64,000 bases of DNA from Thozetella sp. PMI_491 (lineage: Eukaryota > Ascomycota > Sordariomycetes > Chaetosphaeriales > Chaetosphaeriaceae): positions 503,579-567,578 of the forward strand of contig MU270018.1 of NCBI GenBank assembly GCA_021432635.1, given 5' to 3'. The notes beneath the pieces were generated by a model that worked only from the letters and a program-made list of their open reading frames with translations, searched no databases and was not told the DNA's origin. Both the position numbers and the translations under genes were made by a program. This document shows positions 36,632 through 47,156 of this stretch, in pieces (positions within the stretch are counted from its first letter, which is position 1; each line of letters starts with the position of its first letter).

Positions 36632-37642
36632 CTACTCTTTCACCCCGACCATCTCCAAGCTCAGCTTCCACAGCTTCTCCTCGACCACCGGATCAAATGC
36701 CCACTCGCGGTACCCGGCCACCGCTCGCCCGTCGCCCGTCTCGTCCAAGCCCTGTGGTGCCGGCGGGGCCACCTGGCAATCTTCCAGGTAAACGCCGCCT
36801 CTGCCCTCCAGCTCGTGCGCCACGGCAGCAAACACCGTGGTTGCGGCCCCCTGGTCGGCGCTCTTGATGTACCTCTTGAACAGGGGGTGTTGGGCCGCCG
36901 CATCCATCTCTTCCTGTATGTGCACCTGCAGCCCCGTCGCGATGCCGCCGGGCATGAGGCTGTACCCGTGGATCCCCTGCGGTCCGTAGAGCCGTTCGAT
37001 CTGGTTGGCCATGTGGATGTTAGCGTTCTTGGACGAGCCATAGCCCACGGCCGGATCATAGGCCTTCTCAAGGTTGATGTCGTCCAGCTGCACGGGCGCG
37101 TACCGGTGAGCAGAGCTAGAGACGTTCACGACGCGGCTCTGGAACGCCGTAGTCGAACCAGCGAGGAGCAGCTCCTTGAGCTGGCAGAAGAGGTAAAAGT
37201 GCCCAAAATGGTTGGTCCCGATCTGCATCTCAAACCCGTCCTTTGTGGTAATGCGAGTTGGCGTAAGCATGACGCCGGCATTGTTGATCAATATGTTGAC
37301 TTTGGTCTCTCGCTTCTTGATCTCGTCTGCGAAGGCCTTGACACTGGCCAGGTGCGCCAGGTCTGCCTCGAGGAGATGAACCTTCGGGTTGTCGAGGAGA
37401 GACCCTAGCGCTGCTCTGCCTTTGCTCACATCCCGAGCCGAGCAGTATACCGTCGCTCCGGTGGCCGCCATTGCTTGAGCGGTATTAATGCCGATCCCTG
37501 ACGATGTGCCCGTGATGACAACCACCTTGTCGCCGAAGGAGCCTTCTCGACCCTCGTCCTTGAGGATCTGGAGGGCCGTGGGACGACTGTCTCCCGGACC
37601 CTGGACCTTCTCCAGCTTGTGGCATTCGAAGTAGCGAGACAT
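36632..37642 (-). CDS. short-chain dehydrogenase/reductase (WWOX/retinol dehydrogenase-like)
   Basis: A single exon of 336 residues. The Rossmann-fold dinucleotide motif TGTSSGIG lies at about 44-51. NNAG follows in ILINNAGVML, the structural Ser region in VVNVSSSAHR, and the catalytic Tyr/Lys in VGYGSSKNAN (YxxxK). The order and length match the classical-to-extended SDR group that includes WW-domain oxidoreductase-like fungal proteins, which usually prefer NADP(H). There is no signal peptide or membrane helix. The substrate cannot be read from sequence. No biosynthetic cluster genes flank it, so a general carbonyl or lipid reductase role is more likely than secondary metabolism. Confidence 0.88.
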   Translation of the reverse strand: MSRYFECHKLEKVQGPGDSRPTALQILKDEGREGSFGDKVVVITGTSSGIGINTAQAMAATGATVYCSARDVSKGRAALGSLLDNPKVHLLEADLAHLASVKAFADEIKKRETKVNILINNAGVMLTPTRITTKDGFEMQIGTNHFGHFYLFCQLKELLLAGSTTAFQSRVVNVSSSAHRYAPVQLDDINLEKAYDPAVGYGSSKNANIHMANQIERLYGPQGIHGYSLMPGGIATGLQVHIQEEMDAAAQHPLFKRYIKSADQGAATTVFAAVAHELEGRGGVYLEDCQVAPPAPQGLDETGDGRAVAGYREWAFDPVVEEKLWKLSLEMVGVKE

Positions 37643-38661
37643 GGTGTCGGGCTCTGAAGTGTACGGTTGCTAGGCTAGAGTAATTAATCAAAGTTTGCAA
37701 TTGGGAAGGGTGGTTTGGAATCTGACGTGGTAAGAGACTGCTGCTTATTTGAAAGTGAGGATAGTGATGGTATTGTATCTAAGACGAGGCCTGCGAGCTA
37801 TGCCCGTTTTATATCTCTGTCTATCTCGACATATCCCATAGCAGGTTCTATGAATCGGGGCGCAACTGTTCACGAGAACAAAAATCAAGTTCCTATATCT
37901 AAACTCCGGCATGTTTGCATCGAGGTGCCTGCTAGAGCTGGGAGCCGTGACTCACTTAGAGGAGTTAATGCAAGGGGCCACTCCACCAAAGTGTCAAGCC
38001 GTAACACCTGGTATTCGGCCCTAAGCGTATAGGTTGCCCAATAGGAGCCACCCAAGACGCGGCCGCATATTCCAGGTCGCCAAGACCGGGGTTAAAGGTC
38101 TGCGGTCCAGTGGCTTGCATGGGCAAACTCAAGACTCCGCCTTCGGGAGCAAATGATATCCTCTGCTCACTAGGCAGCGCGATAATTCCGGTTAATCCGA
38201 ACAATGGCTTTGCGGGCTTGTTCGGTCTCCGAGTGATGATTGAGGTAACCAAGTCAAGCCTATGCACTGGAGACACATGGGAGCGAAGCGCCGTGGAACA
38301 AGGACGGAATGGTGGAGTAGGCGATTCATTGGAAAACTAAACGAAATACTATTCCATTCCCCATAATGGACCTGAAGACCTGACGAAACTTGACACATGT
38401 TTTGCCGCTCTAGTATCGCCAAGAATGGTGCACGGCGAGAGACACCCAAAATCGCTCAAAATGCCCTCTGCAAGCGCGTAGATCTAGATAGCCGGGAGAG
38501 AAATATACCCGGCATGGAGGCGGAAAGCAAAAGAAAAAAGGGAGGGCTGCTCCTGGGATCTCCATCGAGCAGAAGGTCAGAAGCCTCCAGGTTTCAAGGA
38601 TAGCACATGCATGCGGCTCGCGACTTCGAGGTCGTTGAGCACGGCCCAGCAGTGGGAGGTC
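37643..38661. other. intergenic interval
   Basis: Promoter side of the dehydrogenase and 3' flank of the ERD2-like gene, both minus strand. No gene, RNA or repeat recognised. Confidence 0.45.
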
Positions 38662-39932
38662 TCAGTCTTCGTCCCACTCGTCTCCATTGCGGATCCCGCT
38701 CGGCTCCCCCCGCGGGTTGGCATGCGTGCGGGATGTGCCAGGTAGCGTCCCGTCGTCGTCTTCCTCGTCCATGGCCCTTGCCAACTCGTCCGGGTCCTGC
38801 ATCTTGGCATCAGGATCCACGGCGTCCGTGACGCCGTGCTCCTCCAGGGAGTCGTCGTTGTCCAGCACCCCCTCGTCGGCGCTGACCGAGATACCCCGGG
38901 CTCCCCACTTTGCCCTTGATCCGCGAGACCGGTTGGCGCCGCCCAGTGCCGGGGCGCTCTCCTCATCATCTGCATCTCCCTCTGCCACATTCATGCCGTG
39001 CTTGCCAAAGATGCGGCTCAGCAGCCAGCCGCGGCGGAGGTCGTCGGCGTCCACCACACCGCCGTTGCGAAGCTTGACGCGCTGGCGCGTCCAGTAGACC
39101 CAGGCGAAGTCGGCGTACAGCGCCGTCTGGATGAGGCCGAAGACCACGGACACGGTATTGGGCAGGCGGTTGCCGGTGTGGGACTGGACCTCACGCAAGA
39201 TCCAGCTGAGCACGTACAGGCCGCGGTATGCGCCCAGGAACACGATGTAGAAGGACGTGATGACAGTCGGGACAGTCGTCTGGCGGAGGAGCAGCAGCTG
39301 AGGGAGGACACAGACAGACTCGAGTATTTGCGAAAAGTCCCACAACCACTGTGGTACCGTCTTAGGTCAGCCTGAGGGTCGAGGAGAGAGGGGGAACATG
39401 ACCGTCCTGAGCACTCACCGTCAAGAATCCCCACTCGGATTCAAAGATCATCATGGCAAAGGGCGAGAGGGCCAGGGAGCCGAGTAGGACAATGGCGCCC
39501 ATCTTCCAGGCGATCTCTCGCTCGCGGGTTCGTGGGTAGACCCAGCGCATGATGCCAACGGTGTAGAAGGACGACAGGAAGTAGTAGATCTTGAAGAAGT
39601 GGTTGTACGCGCTCGTCTCGCCGAAGAAGTCGGTGTACCGGGCAAAGAAGACGAGGATATAGAGGACCTGCGTGATGAGGGAGACACCTGTGGTCGAACG
39701 AGAGAAGTCAGCGACCTGCATCCCAAGCGCAGCGAAGAGCGATCAGGTTACTTGCCCTCGGAGCTCCGGTTCCTGTGGATGGAGAAGATGAGAATAGATT
39801 TCGCGCTGATATGGGAGAGATCCGCCAGGACTCTAAAGATCTACGAGGAGGTTAGATATCGTGCGGCGAATTGTCCAGGCCGGACAGACGCGGGGAGGAG
39901 GAGGAGAAACTTGCATTCCACGCGCCAGCCAT
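38662..39932 (-). CDS. ERD2-type ER-lumen-retention receptor family protein with extended acidic tail
   Basis: Four exons: 39932-39915 (18 nt), 39840-39756, 39687-39419 and 39348-38662, giving 352 residues. The core is an ERD2/KDEL-receptor fold of about 210 residues. It begins MAGAWNIFRVLADLSHISAK, continues through RNRSSEGVSLITQVLYILVF and TDFF, and ends with FYIVFLGAYRGLYVLSWI. A charged cytosolic tail of about 140 residues, absent from canonical ERD2 but common in filamentous fungi, ends in EWDED. ERD2 proteins retrieve HDEL/KDEL cargo from the Golgi to the ER. The first two introns fit only with GC-AG boundaries (both donors GCAAGT), which restores the conserved WNIFR and EGVS junctions. 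The third intron is an ordinary GTGAGT..CAG. Confidence 0.85.
39688..39755 (-). other. GC-AG intron 2 of the ERD2-like gene
   Basis: Read on the minus strand the intron begins GCAAGTAACC, ends GACCACAG and has a CTGAC branch-like site. Splicing here joins the codon for Gly in SSEG/VSLITQ exactly as in ERD2 relatives. No GT donor in the vicinity preserves both frame and the conserved residues. Confidence 0.75.
39841..39914 (-). other. GC-AG intron 1 of the ERD2-like gene
   Basis: Read on the minus strand the intron begins GCAAGTTTCT after the codon for Asn6, ends CTCGTAG and has a CTAAC branch site 15 nt before its end. Joining MAGAWN to IFRVLADLSH reproduces the usual ERD2 N-terminus. Confidence 0.7.
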
Positions 39933-40975
39933 CCTGGCGAAGTTGAGCTCTCACGGAGCTTGAAACTCGTCGATAGGTGCCTGCGGGGTAGACGATCGGG
40001 GAGGGAGTTGAGGCTGGCGATGGGTTATCGCATCACAATGGGCCGGTTGAGATCGTGGCAAGAGCGCCCCCTCTCGCTTGTGTTGGATGAGCAGCTTCGA
40101 CACGGTGGCCGAAAAAAAAAAGATGTCAGAGCTCGCGGGATGCTCCAGGCTCCAGGTCGAGAATGACTCGGGATTGGCTCTGATGGATGAAAGCTTGCGT
40201 CGACCAAAGGCGAATAGGCCTAGACACAAGGTGAGGTCCGGTACAGTGGACACGCACGCCTTCAGCCGCACGTCACTGTCTCATGCGTCAGGAGAGCTTC
40301 CCCAAGGTGTTAAACCCGAATGGGCCAGAAGCACAGTGTCTTTAGCAAAACAGCGCCCCTTTCGGCTAGGTCTCGGCCCAAGTTGCCTTCGTCTGCGCCT
40401 GCTTTCGTCGACTGAGCTAGAGCCTAAAGAATCGCATCTTCTTCAAAGTCTATTAAAAATGGACGGAAAGGGAAAAAACTGACTCGGCGCCGATGCTCAG
40501 CCATTCTACTGCTTTGGCTGTTTCTGTCTGCCTCCCAGTTCGTCTGCACTTGTTTCCGCCCTTACCAGCTCATATATTCTTTCTTTCTCTATTGATGAGA
40601 TTGGACGCATGATGGGGGCGCACGACAGCGAGACTGCGGCTTGGGGAAGGTGGCTCTAACCCACCACCCTTCAAAGGACACGCCACAACTGCTAAACATG
40701 AAGACCATGCTGGTCTTTCCTCCGGAGCTTCCTGCCAGGTCTGTCTAAGTCATCGCCGAGGCCAGTCTCCACGACGAAGGAGCCCCCAGGCATCCTGATC
40801 GCCGGGTCAGCCACTACGGCTGCGCCCGGCCGGACTCGGTTGCCATGAGCGGCGCGGAAGGGACAGCCGGGGGATCCCGTGCTACACACCTGTGGTGCAG
40901 ACTATACCATCTCCCTGGGCTACCTAATTAGTGCTGGCTGGCTGGCGATGCTTCTTAGGCTAGGTAGTCAAGCAT

Positions 40976-40996
40976 GCAGGCAGGCAGGCAGGTAGG
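40976..40996 (+). repeat. GCAG tetranucleotide microsatellite
   Basis: About five imperfect tandem GCAG units in the gene-free interval. Confidence 0.75.
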
Positions 40997-41682
40997 CATG
41001 GAGCGCGCGAGAAATCCCTGCTTTCAAGGCGTTCCCCAGAAATACGGCAGTGTCTCGTAGATCCACGGAGTCGTGGTCAAAGCTTATCGGGAGGCACGGA
41101 AGAGGAGAGGAGAGGACGCGCAGCGGTGATTACTTGAAACCACGGGGCTTAGGGTAGCGTCTCCGCTCGCCGCGGGACATAGATTCCCTCGACACGCGCC
41201 GCTGCTTCTTGGCCGACTTGTGCGACCGACCCAAACTTTCAGAGGACATGCTTACTGTAGAAGCTACATCTCGACACCTCCTCAGGTCCAACAGGTGGTA
41301 CGGGTACGCCCCGTGAGATGCAGGAGGGTGTGCAGGAGCGCGCTCCCACATCCCGACTGTGCATCCCCAAATCCCGCGCCATAGAAGCACAACCGCAGTG
41401 TACCAGTGGTAGCTTGCTGCAGGTCTCCTCTCTTCTGCTCCTCTCTCCTCTCTCCCCCGTCCTAAAGATGCTACTAGTATGCGTGTCTGTACTGGCCATG
41501 GTGAGCGTGATGACGCGGCCTTGGCGCTTCCAAGATTTGGCACATGCCATGGGGCCAGGGCCGGGCTGCTTGCTTAGTGGGGCCGCAAATCAAGTGTGGT
41601 GCTCGCCAATTACGGAGGACCTGCGACGAGGGATTATTACAGTAGCAGGGTGGCAGAGTGGCAGGGGCGCCGGCCGCGGCCC

Positions 41683-41696
41683 GGGGGGGGGGGGGG
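41683..41696 (+). repeat. 14-nt G homopolymer
   Basis: An uninterrupted run of G. A second run of 13 G follows at 41970-41982, about 290 nt downstream. Both are prone to sequencing error. Confidence 0.8.
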
Positions 41697-42532
41697 ACAG
41701 CGCCGTTAACTCTGTAGTCCGCTGCGACGCCGTTTCAACGGGCCGGCTGCTAGGCCCACGAAGTAGGTATGTAGGGATGATGTCCCAGCGCATAGTCGGA
41801 AGGAGGACCGCAACCCCTCCGCCCCCCCTTATTTTTATCGTGCATGCTCTCCCTGTCTTGTCGACACGGTCGGCCTATACTGGGTAGCGCCACAATCCCA
41901 GTGCGTGTGTGCGTCCGCGTGTGCGTACCACCATGTCGCAGCTTGTGGACCTCTAACTGGCCTTTAGAAGGGGGGGGGGGGGCGATCTTTTGCTCGCCTT
42001 GAATGTGGAGATCTACAGAGCAGAAACGGGGCTCGCGGAACCAGCCTTGCCAGGGGGCACGGGGGATCCTAGCAGGCCAGGGAGCACAAATAAAAGTCGT
42101 AGTGATCGCCAGCACATTCACCTTTATCTTTGAGCAATTCCGACTGCCCTCTCGCTTGACTATCTGGGAGGCAGGCTTTACCGTGGGCTTGTTTTCCTTA
42201 GCCCAAGGTATACCGAGCTCTACAAGGTCTGTTCTGCTCCTCTGAGGAAATCCGGTTCTCCCGCGTCGCGCTTTGCTTGGCATCATCATCATACGCCAAT
42301 ACCCTCTACACCCCGCGTTGCCTTCGTATGATCTTCAGGCACCGCCCGCAGACCTTCCCAATCACGTCGCCAGCGCACCTGCCTTTTCAACATCAGCGGC
42401 TCCTATTCTGGCCATGATATCTTGCCTCCCTTAGTGGCCACCAGTCCCACTTTGTCGGCATCTTACCAAGTCTACAGCCAGCCCAGCCTCAGCTTTGATA
42501 TCGCTCGCGTGATAGCGCAGAGATAGCCCAGT

Positions 42533-43817
42533 ATGCGTCTGAGCACCGCTCTCGCCTCCGCTGCACTCCTCCTGTGTTGTGGAGGAGCAACGCCCTTGCA
42601 GAAACGCGCTGCCGACTTTCTGTCTGTTCGGACTAAGACCCAAAAGGATATGAGCGGGAACGGCGACCCACCCGAGAAATACTTCCGTAGGTTCACAGCC
42701 GCCTTGGTTTCCCTTTGGACATGAATGCTAACCTGGTCGCAGGCGAGTCTGTGTAAGCGGCCGTTTCTGTCGTGATACTTTGGGTACTAAGATGGCTAAC
42801 ATGCAGCCTTGATTAGCTTCCATCCGCACTATGATGGCCGGTATGTCGAGCCAGCCTCTCCTCCCTTGGCCTGCCTCTGTCGCTAACCTCGCCTCAGCTT
42901 TGCCGAGCAGCCTCTAGAGCAAGAGGAGCAACACGCAGCTCTAAGAAATCTTATCCGGACCTATCTCGCCATGTGCCGCGAGCTTAAGGTCGAGACATGG
43001 CTGATGCATGGCACCCTGCTTGGTTGGTGGTGGGGTCAGAAGGTGAGAACCCATCCGCTAGCCCAAGTCGCTCGCGGTTGTCGGTATTAACGCAGGAGTA
43101 GATCATGCCGTGGGACACTGATATCGACGTCCAGGTCATGGAACCTACCATGTTCTACCTTGCGGCTTACTACAACATGTCAATCTTCAACTTCAAGACC
43201 CGCGCATTCCCTAAGGGCCGGAGCTATATGCTCGAGGTCAACCCGCACTACACAAACCGGGAACAGACTGACAGTCTCAACACCATCGACGCGAGATGGA
43301 TTGACACAGACAGCGGGCTGTTCATTGACATCACCACTGCTCGGTACAATCTCACGCATCCGAAAGGGGAGGGCATGTTGAGCTGCAAAGACGGCCATGA
43401 GTACCGGGTTAGTTGTATCCCTCGGTAAGACAAGGGGGACGCACAGGCTGACTTCGCGCAGGACACCTATCTCCTCCCATTGCGGTCCACCAAGTTCGAA
43501 GGCATGGATGTCAAGATACCCTATCGTTACAAGGATATGCTCGTCGCCGAGTACGGCAAGGGCTCAGTCGAGAATACCTCGCACCGCGGGTAAGTGGTTG
43601 TTAGCCTACAGCCATCCCTTGGCCTGTCCTGCTGACGACGCGTCTAAGCTACGTTTTCGACGAAGTCAAGATGAAGTGGCGCCCTGAAGTACATGATGCG
43701 CTATACGATGTCCACAACTTGTATGAAGAGGATGCCGGCCCGGCCGATGTCCCATTTCTCCGGCACGCGAGCGAGAGCGAGAAAGTTATCCGATCGAAGA
43801 GCGACAACGGCGAATAA
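42533..43817 (+). CDS. LicD-family phosphotransferase-like protein with signal peptide
   Basis: Seven exons: 42533-42686, 42743-42752 (10 nt), 42817-42840 (24 nt), 42898-43042, 43102-43407, 43462-43589 and 43649-43817, giving 311 residues. The N-terminus is a signal sequence ending near GGATP, followed at once by a dibasic LQKR site. The body matches LicD: HYDGRF, VETWLMHGTLLGWWWGQK, the acidic metal/nucleotide site MPWDTDIDVQV, then RWIDTDSGLFIDIT and RYKDMLVAEYG. LicD relatives transfer phosphocholine or mannose/ribitol phosphate to glycans (bacterial LicD, yeast Mnn4, fukutin). A Golgi or secreted role in glycan phosphorylation is inferred. Exons 2 and 3 are very small but are required to rebuild the conserved YFRES..HYDGRF region. 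Confidence 0.85.
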
Positions 43818-44452
43818 AGGACGTGGGAAACGGGAAGAAGAACACCGAAATGACCAAAAAGGTCCTAGAGTACTGTACGCTAGGCTGATGCCAGACAGCC
43901 TACATGGTTGATCCACGAGACGACTCGAAATCGAGCTCACGAACCAGATCAAATAGCCAGCCCCTCCCTGAGCGGCACTGGATGGATCTGGGAATATGGA
44001 CTGAGAGCATGCCAGCTGATGCAATGGCTCTGTAAACAGTGTACGATTACCTGCTATACATGATACCCGAATAGACCAAGAGAAACTTTGAACAACTTTG
44101 AAGGATTGGTCCCTTGTACAAGACCTAACCATGATGTCTGCGCTTGTTAATTGTCTGTGCCTCGCTATATATAATTATATGGCTGCAGAGTAATTCCGTC
44201 CCTTGACTTCAGGTACAGTACATAGTTTAAGGTACAATATACCGACTGAGGCTCCATCTAAAAGTCTTGGCGGCGGCAGGGTGCGCCACTGCCATAGTAG
44301 TGCAGTTCGCTAAGCCTGCCCCGCGCTCCTGTCGCGTCTTCTGCCAAAAACGCGACGACCAACCTCGAGGGCGAGAGAGCCTATCAAGTCGGCCCAACGC
44401 ACAACTATGCATCGGCCTGGCTAAAAGTCGATAGAGATCCCCAATTGGCGTC
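43818..44452. other. intergenic interval
   Basis: 3' flank of the LicD gene and promoter of AME1 on the same strand. AT-rich around 44150-44240; no gene recognised. Confidence 0.45.
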
Positions 44453-46892
44453 ATGGCGACTAGTGAGCCCTTTTGATTTCTCCTTCAATCCTCTTGGATG
44501 TTTCTGTGTTTGTACTGTATGTTTACATGCTGACGATGATGCTGCGTACAGACCGCCAGGAGCGCATGCAAGAGCGCATGCGCGGGGCGCAACGTCACCA
44601 GATCGAAGACGAATCGTTTGGCTTCATCGTTCCAATCACCACCGCCGCGACGGATGCGCCGCCGCCGAGCGCTACTCCATCTCCCGTAACAGCCCCTACC
44701 TCGCCGGGGGCGACCTCTTCGGACGCGCGATCGGAGCGATTAGTGGATGAGGATGATGGGGAAACGCCTCGGCCCTTGCGGAACAGAACACAGGACACGG
44801 AGCAGCTTGCAACTGTCGCTGGAGTGGATGCAGGTGGTTACGAGAGTGAAGAGTTGGACTCTGATGTGACGCCTCTGTTGCGGAGGCGCCTCGCAGAGAG
44901 CGAGCTTCCACCAGCAAAGGCTGCGGGAGCAGACGGTGAAGGCGGCCTCGACACGACTCCACTTGCACCGGGTAACATATTGGATGCGCCGAGCAGCACG
45001 CAAGCCTTCATTGCTGAAGCGATAGAAGAGCTCACGGCGGATGTGCACTATGCGAGTGTCCAAAAGCCAACGTCGACATCCATAGTTAGAGGCAGGCGAT
45101 CCGGGGAGGCGCTCTCCAGTCCGATCCAGCGGCTCGCAACCGAGAGGTCCTCAGCACGAGCGACAGGGCCGAGGCCGCCTCGGCAGCCGGACCGGGGACA
45201 AGAGCCGAATATATCACCGCTACGCACACGGGGAAGAGGCCGCCCACAGGCACCCCAATCCTCGTCGCCTGCCAGAGGCAACGAAGTTGGCGAGAGCCCA
45301 GCAGAGGCGCCCGGCAGTGGGAAACGAAGATTTGTGAGCACGAACGAAGCCGCCCGCTCAAGCTCGCGCCTACAGGAGATATTCGCGGCAGTAGATTCTG
45401 ACACGCAACCCGTGGGCGCCGAGTCGCTGGAGGCAACATCTCCTCTTTTAGCAAAGTCGCAGCAGTCCAGGCGGCTAGGACGGCGGAAATCGGTAGCTCA
45501 GCAGGTGGAGGCGGAGGCACCCGACGAGGTTGAAACCACTCCTCCTAAGAAAGCTAGAGGACGGCCGCGGAAGGCTGCTGCTCCCACCATCCCAGAGCCT
45601 CCCGCAGAAGCGGTTGAACAAGAGCCGAGGGAAGAATCACAGGAACGGGAAAATGCTCCCGAGGTCGTACAGCCAACACAGCGAACACGGGGCCGCAGGC
45701 GGCAACCTCCCCCCCAAGCCGAGGCCTCAGAGGAGGAAGACGAGGCTGTACATCCAACACAGCGAACACGGGGCCGTAAGCGGCAACCTCCTCCCCAAGC
45801 CGAGGCCTCAGAAGAGGAAGACGAGGCCGCGCAAGAAATTGATGACCAAGAAGCCGCCCGCACATTGGGGGTAAAGCGGCCGCGACGAAGTCTCCGTGAC
45901 CACTCCCCCGAGCCAGAGCACGAAGAGGTGGAGGCTCCTCAGCCCAAGCGACGGCGCAAGAATGCCAGAGCGAGCCCCGCCGCGCAGTCCCAGCCTCAGC
46001 CAAAGGCCCGAGGGCGGCCAAAGGGGGAGAGAAAACGGACCGGCGGCGAGGAGCGGCAACCCCCAGTGGCCATCACGGTCAATAGATTCAACAAAGTCAA
46101 GCTCGGCGGTCTTGAGAATGCGGAGCACGCGGAGCTGCTAGGCGGCGAGATTCCATACGCTAACCGGGGCGGTGTCAACGCCATTGACGTGCTGTCTCAG
46201 CTGTGCGAAGATATGATCGACCGGAGGATGGAGAAACTGCGGGAGAATGTCGAGAACTTGACTACCTCGTCTCAGCGGAGGGAGAATACCACGATGCGTA
46301 TGGCGCTCGAGGCATTTCAGGAGGAGTTGAGAACTCGCTTCTTGGAGCACGTAAGGGGCCACTCTTCTTCATCTTCCCTCCTTTTGCGACTCGGCTCTAA
46401 CTCGAAGCTAGTCGCATGCGCTGGACAATGCCCATGCGCTACAGAAGCGAATCCGCGAGGCACAGAAACGCAAGATTGAGCTGCGCGAGCGCGTCATGCG
46501 CACCCGAGCTGAGAAGGAGAAGGTCCTGCTTCGCCAGGACGCCGTCCGAATCAGGCACGAAGCACAGCGGAAGGAGGCGATGGTGGGCAAACCCCCCCCC
46601 CCCCCAAGCTACGCAGGCAGCGGACAATCTAACATATTTGTAGAGACACATTGCCATTTCTTCGTCTATGCATGACATCGACATGGCCATTGAGAAGGGC
46701 CAGACAGCGGCCGAGCCGACGCGGGCGCAGAAGAAAGAGGCGGAATTGGCGAACCTCGAGTTGCTGGTAAGCCAAGTGACGGACCAGGCCTGTTCCCGGA
46801 GTGCTAGCGGTGGCGTGTACCGACAGTTGAAGGATTTTAACGATTTTCTCGAGCGGACAGCCGAGATTCTCGAGCGCAAGGCCAGGCAATGA
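44453..46892 (+). CDS. AME1: Inner kinetochore subunit Ame1 (CENP-U family), AT-hook-rich
   Basis: Exons 44453-44462 (10 nt: Met, Ala, Thr and one base), 44552-46350, 46412-46582 and 46644-46892 give 742 residues. The N-terminus MATNRQERMQERMRGAQRHQ and QIEDESFGF resembles fungal Ame1. The middle is disordered and basic, with several GRP-type AT-hook-like motifs (ARGRPRKA, ARGRPKGE) and a 27-residue tandem duplication. The conserved C-terminal domain starts near ITVNRFNKVKLGGLENAEH and includes NRGGVNAIDVLSQLCEDMID, a coiled coil, SSSMHDIDMAIEKGQ and VYRQLKDFNDFLERTAEI. With Okp1 (CENP-Q), Ame1 links centromeric chromatin to the Mis12 complex. The small first exon is inferred from frame and consensus (GTGAGC..TACAG). 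Intron 3 contains a C homopolymer. Confidence 0.82.
45673..45834 (+). repeat. 81-bp direct tandem repeat in AME1
   Basis: Two units with period 81 bp (starting at 45673 and 45754) differ at only a few positions. Each encodes 27 residues with the core TQRTRGRxRQPPPQAEASEE, so the AT-hook-like RTRGR and an acidic patch are both doubled. Confidence 0.85.
46592..46605 (+). repeat. 14-nt C homopolymer in AME1 intron 3
   Basis: An uninterrupted run of C nine bases after the GTGGGC donor, ahead of the branch-like CTAAC and the TTTGTAG acceptor. Confidence 0.8.
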
Positions 46893-47156
46893 TTAGTAGG
46901 ACGATGTCCCGCTTGCGAAAAATGGTAGCAGTGTGCTCAAGGGATACAATGCGTAGTTGGAAGGGGCTCTAGGCTAAGGCTAGGTCAATGATACCCATTG
47001 TGAGAGACATTAAGGCAACGAGGACGTAGTCTTGATCGATATGAATTATATCTTGAGCCCCATTGTTTTTTTGGTATCTTCCAGCCGCGCTCCGGCGTCT
47101 AATGTATTGTACAAGAAAGCGCGGCTGCTCAGCGCTCCACGACACGCGCCGGGTTT

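Larger units (their letters stand above)
39933..42532. other. 2.6 kb gene-free, low-complexity interval
   Basis: Lies between the divergent starts of the ERD2-like gene and the LicD gene. Contains a poly-A run near 40111, a GCAG tetranucleotide run (40976-40996) and two long G runs (41683-41696 and 41970-41982). Open frames are short, overlap on both strands and carry no motif. A non-coding transcript is possible but not visible. Confidence 0.5.

Noticed and set aside
40078-40482. 134-residue plus-strand frame
   Set aside because: Low-complexity, in the promoter region of the ERD2-like gene, with no family resemblance.
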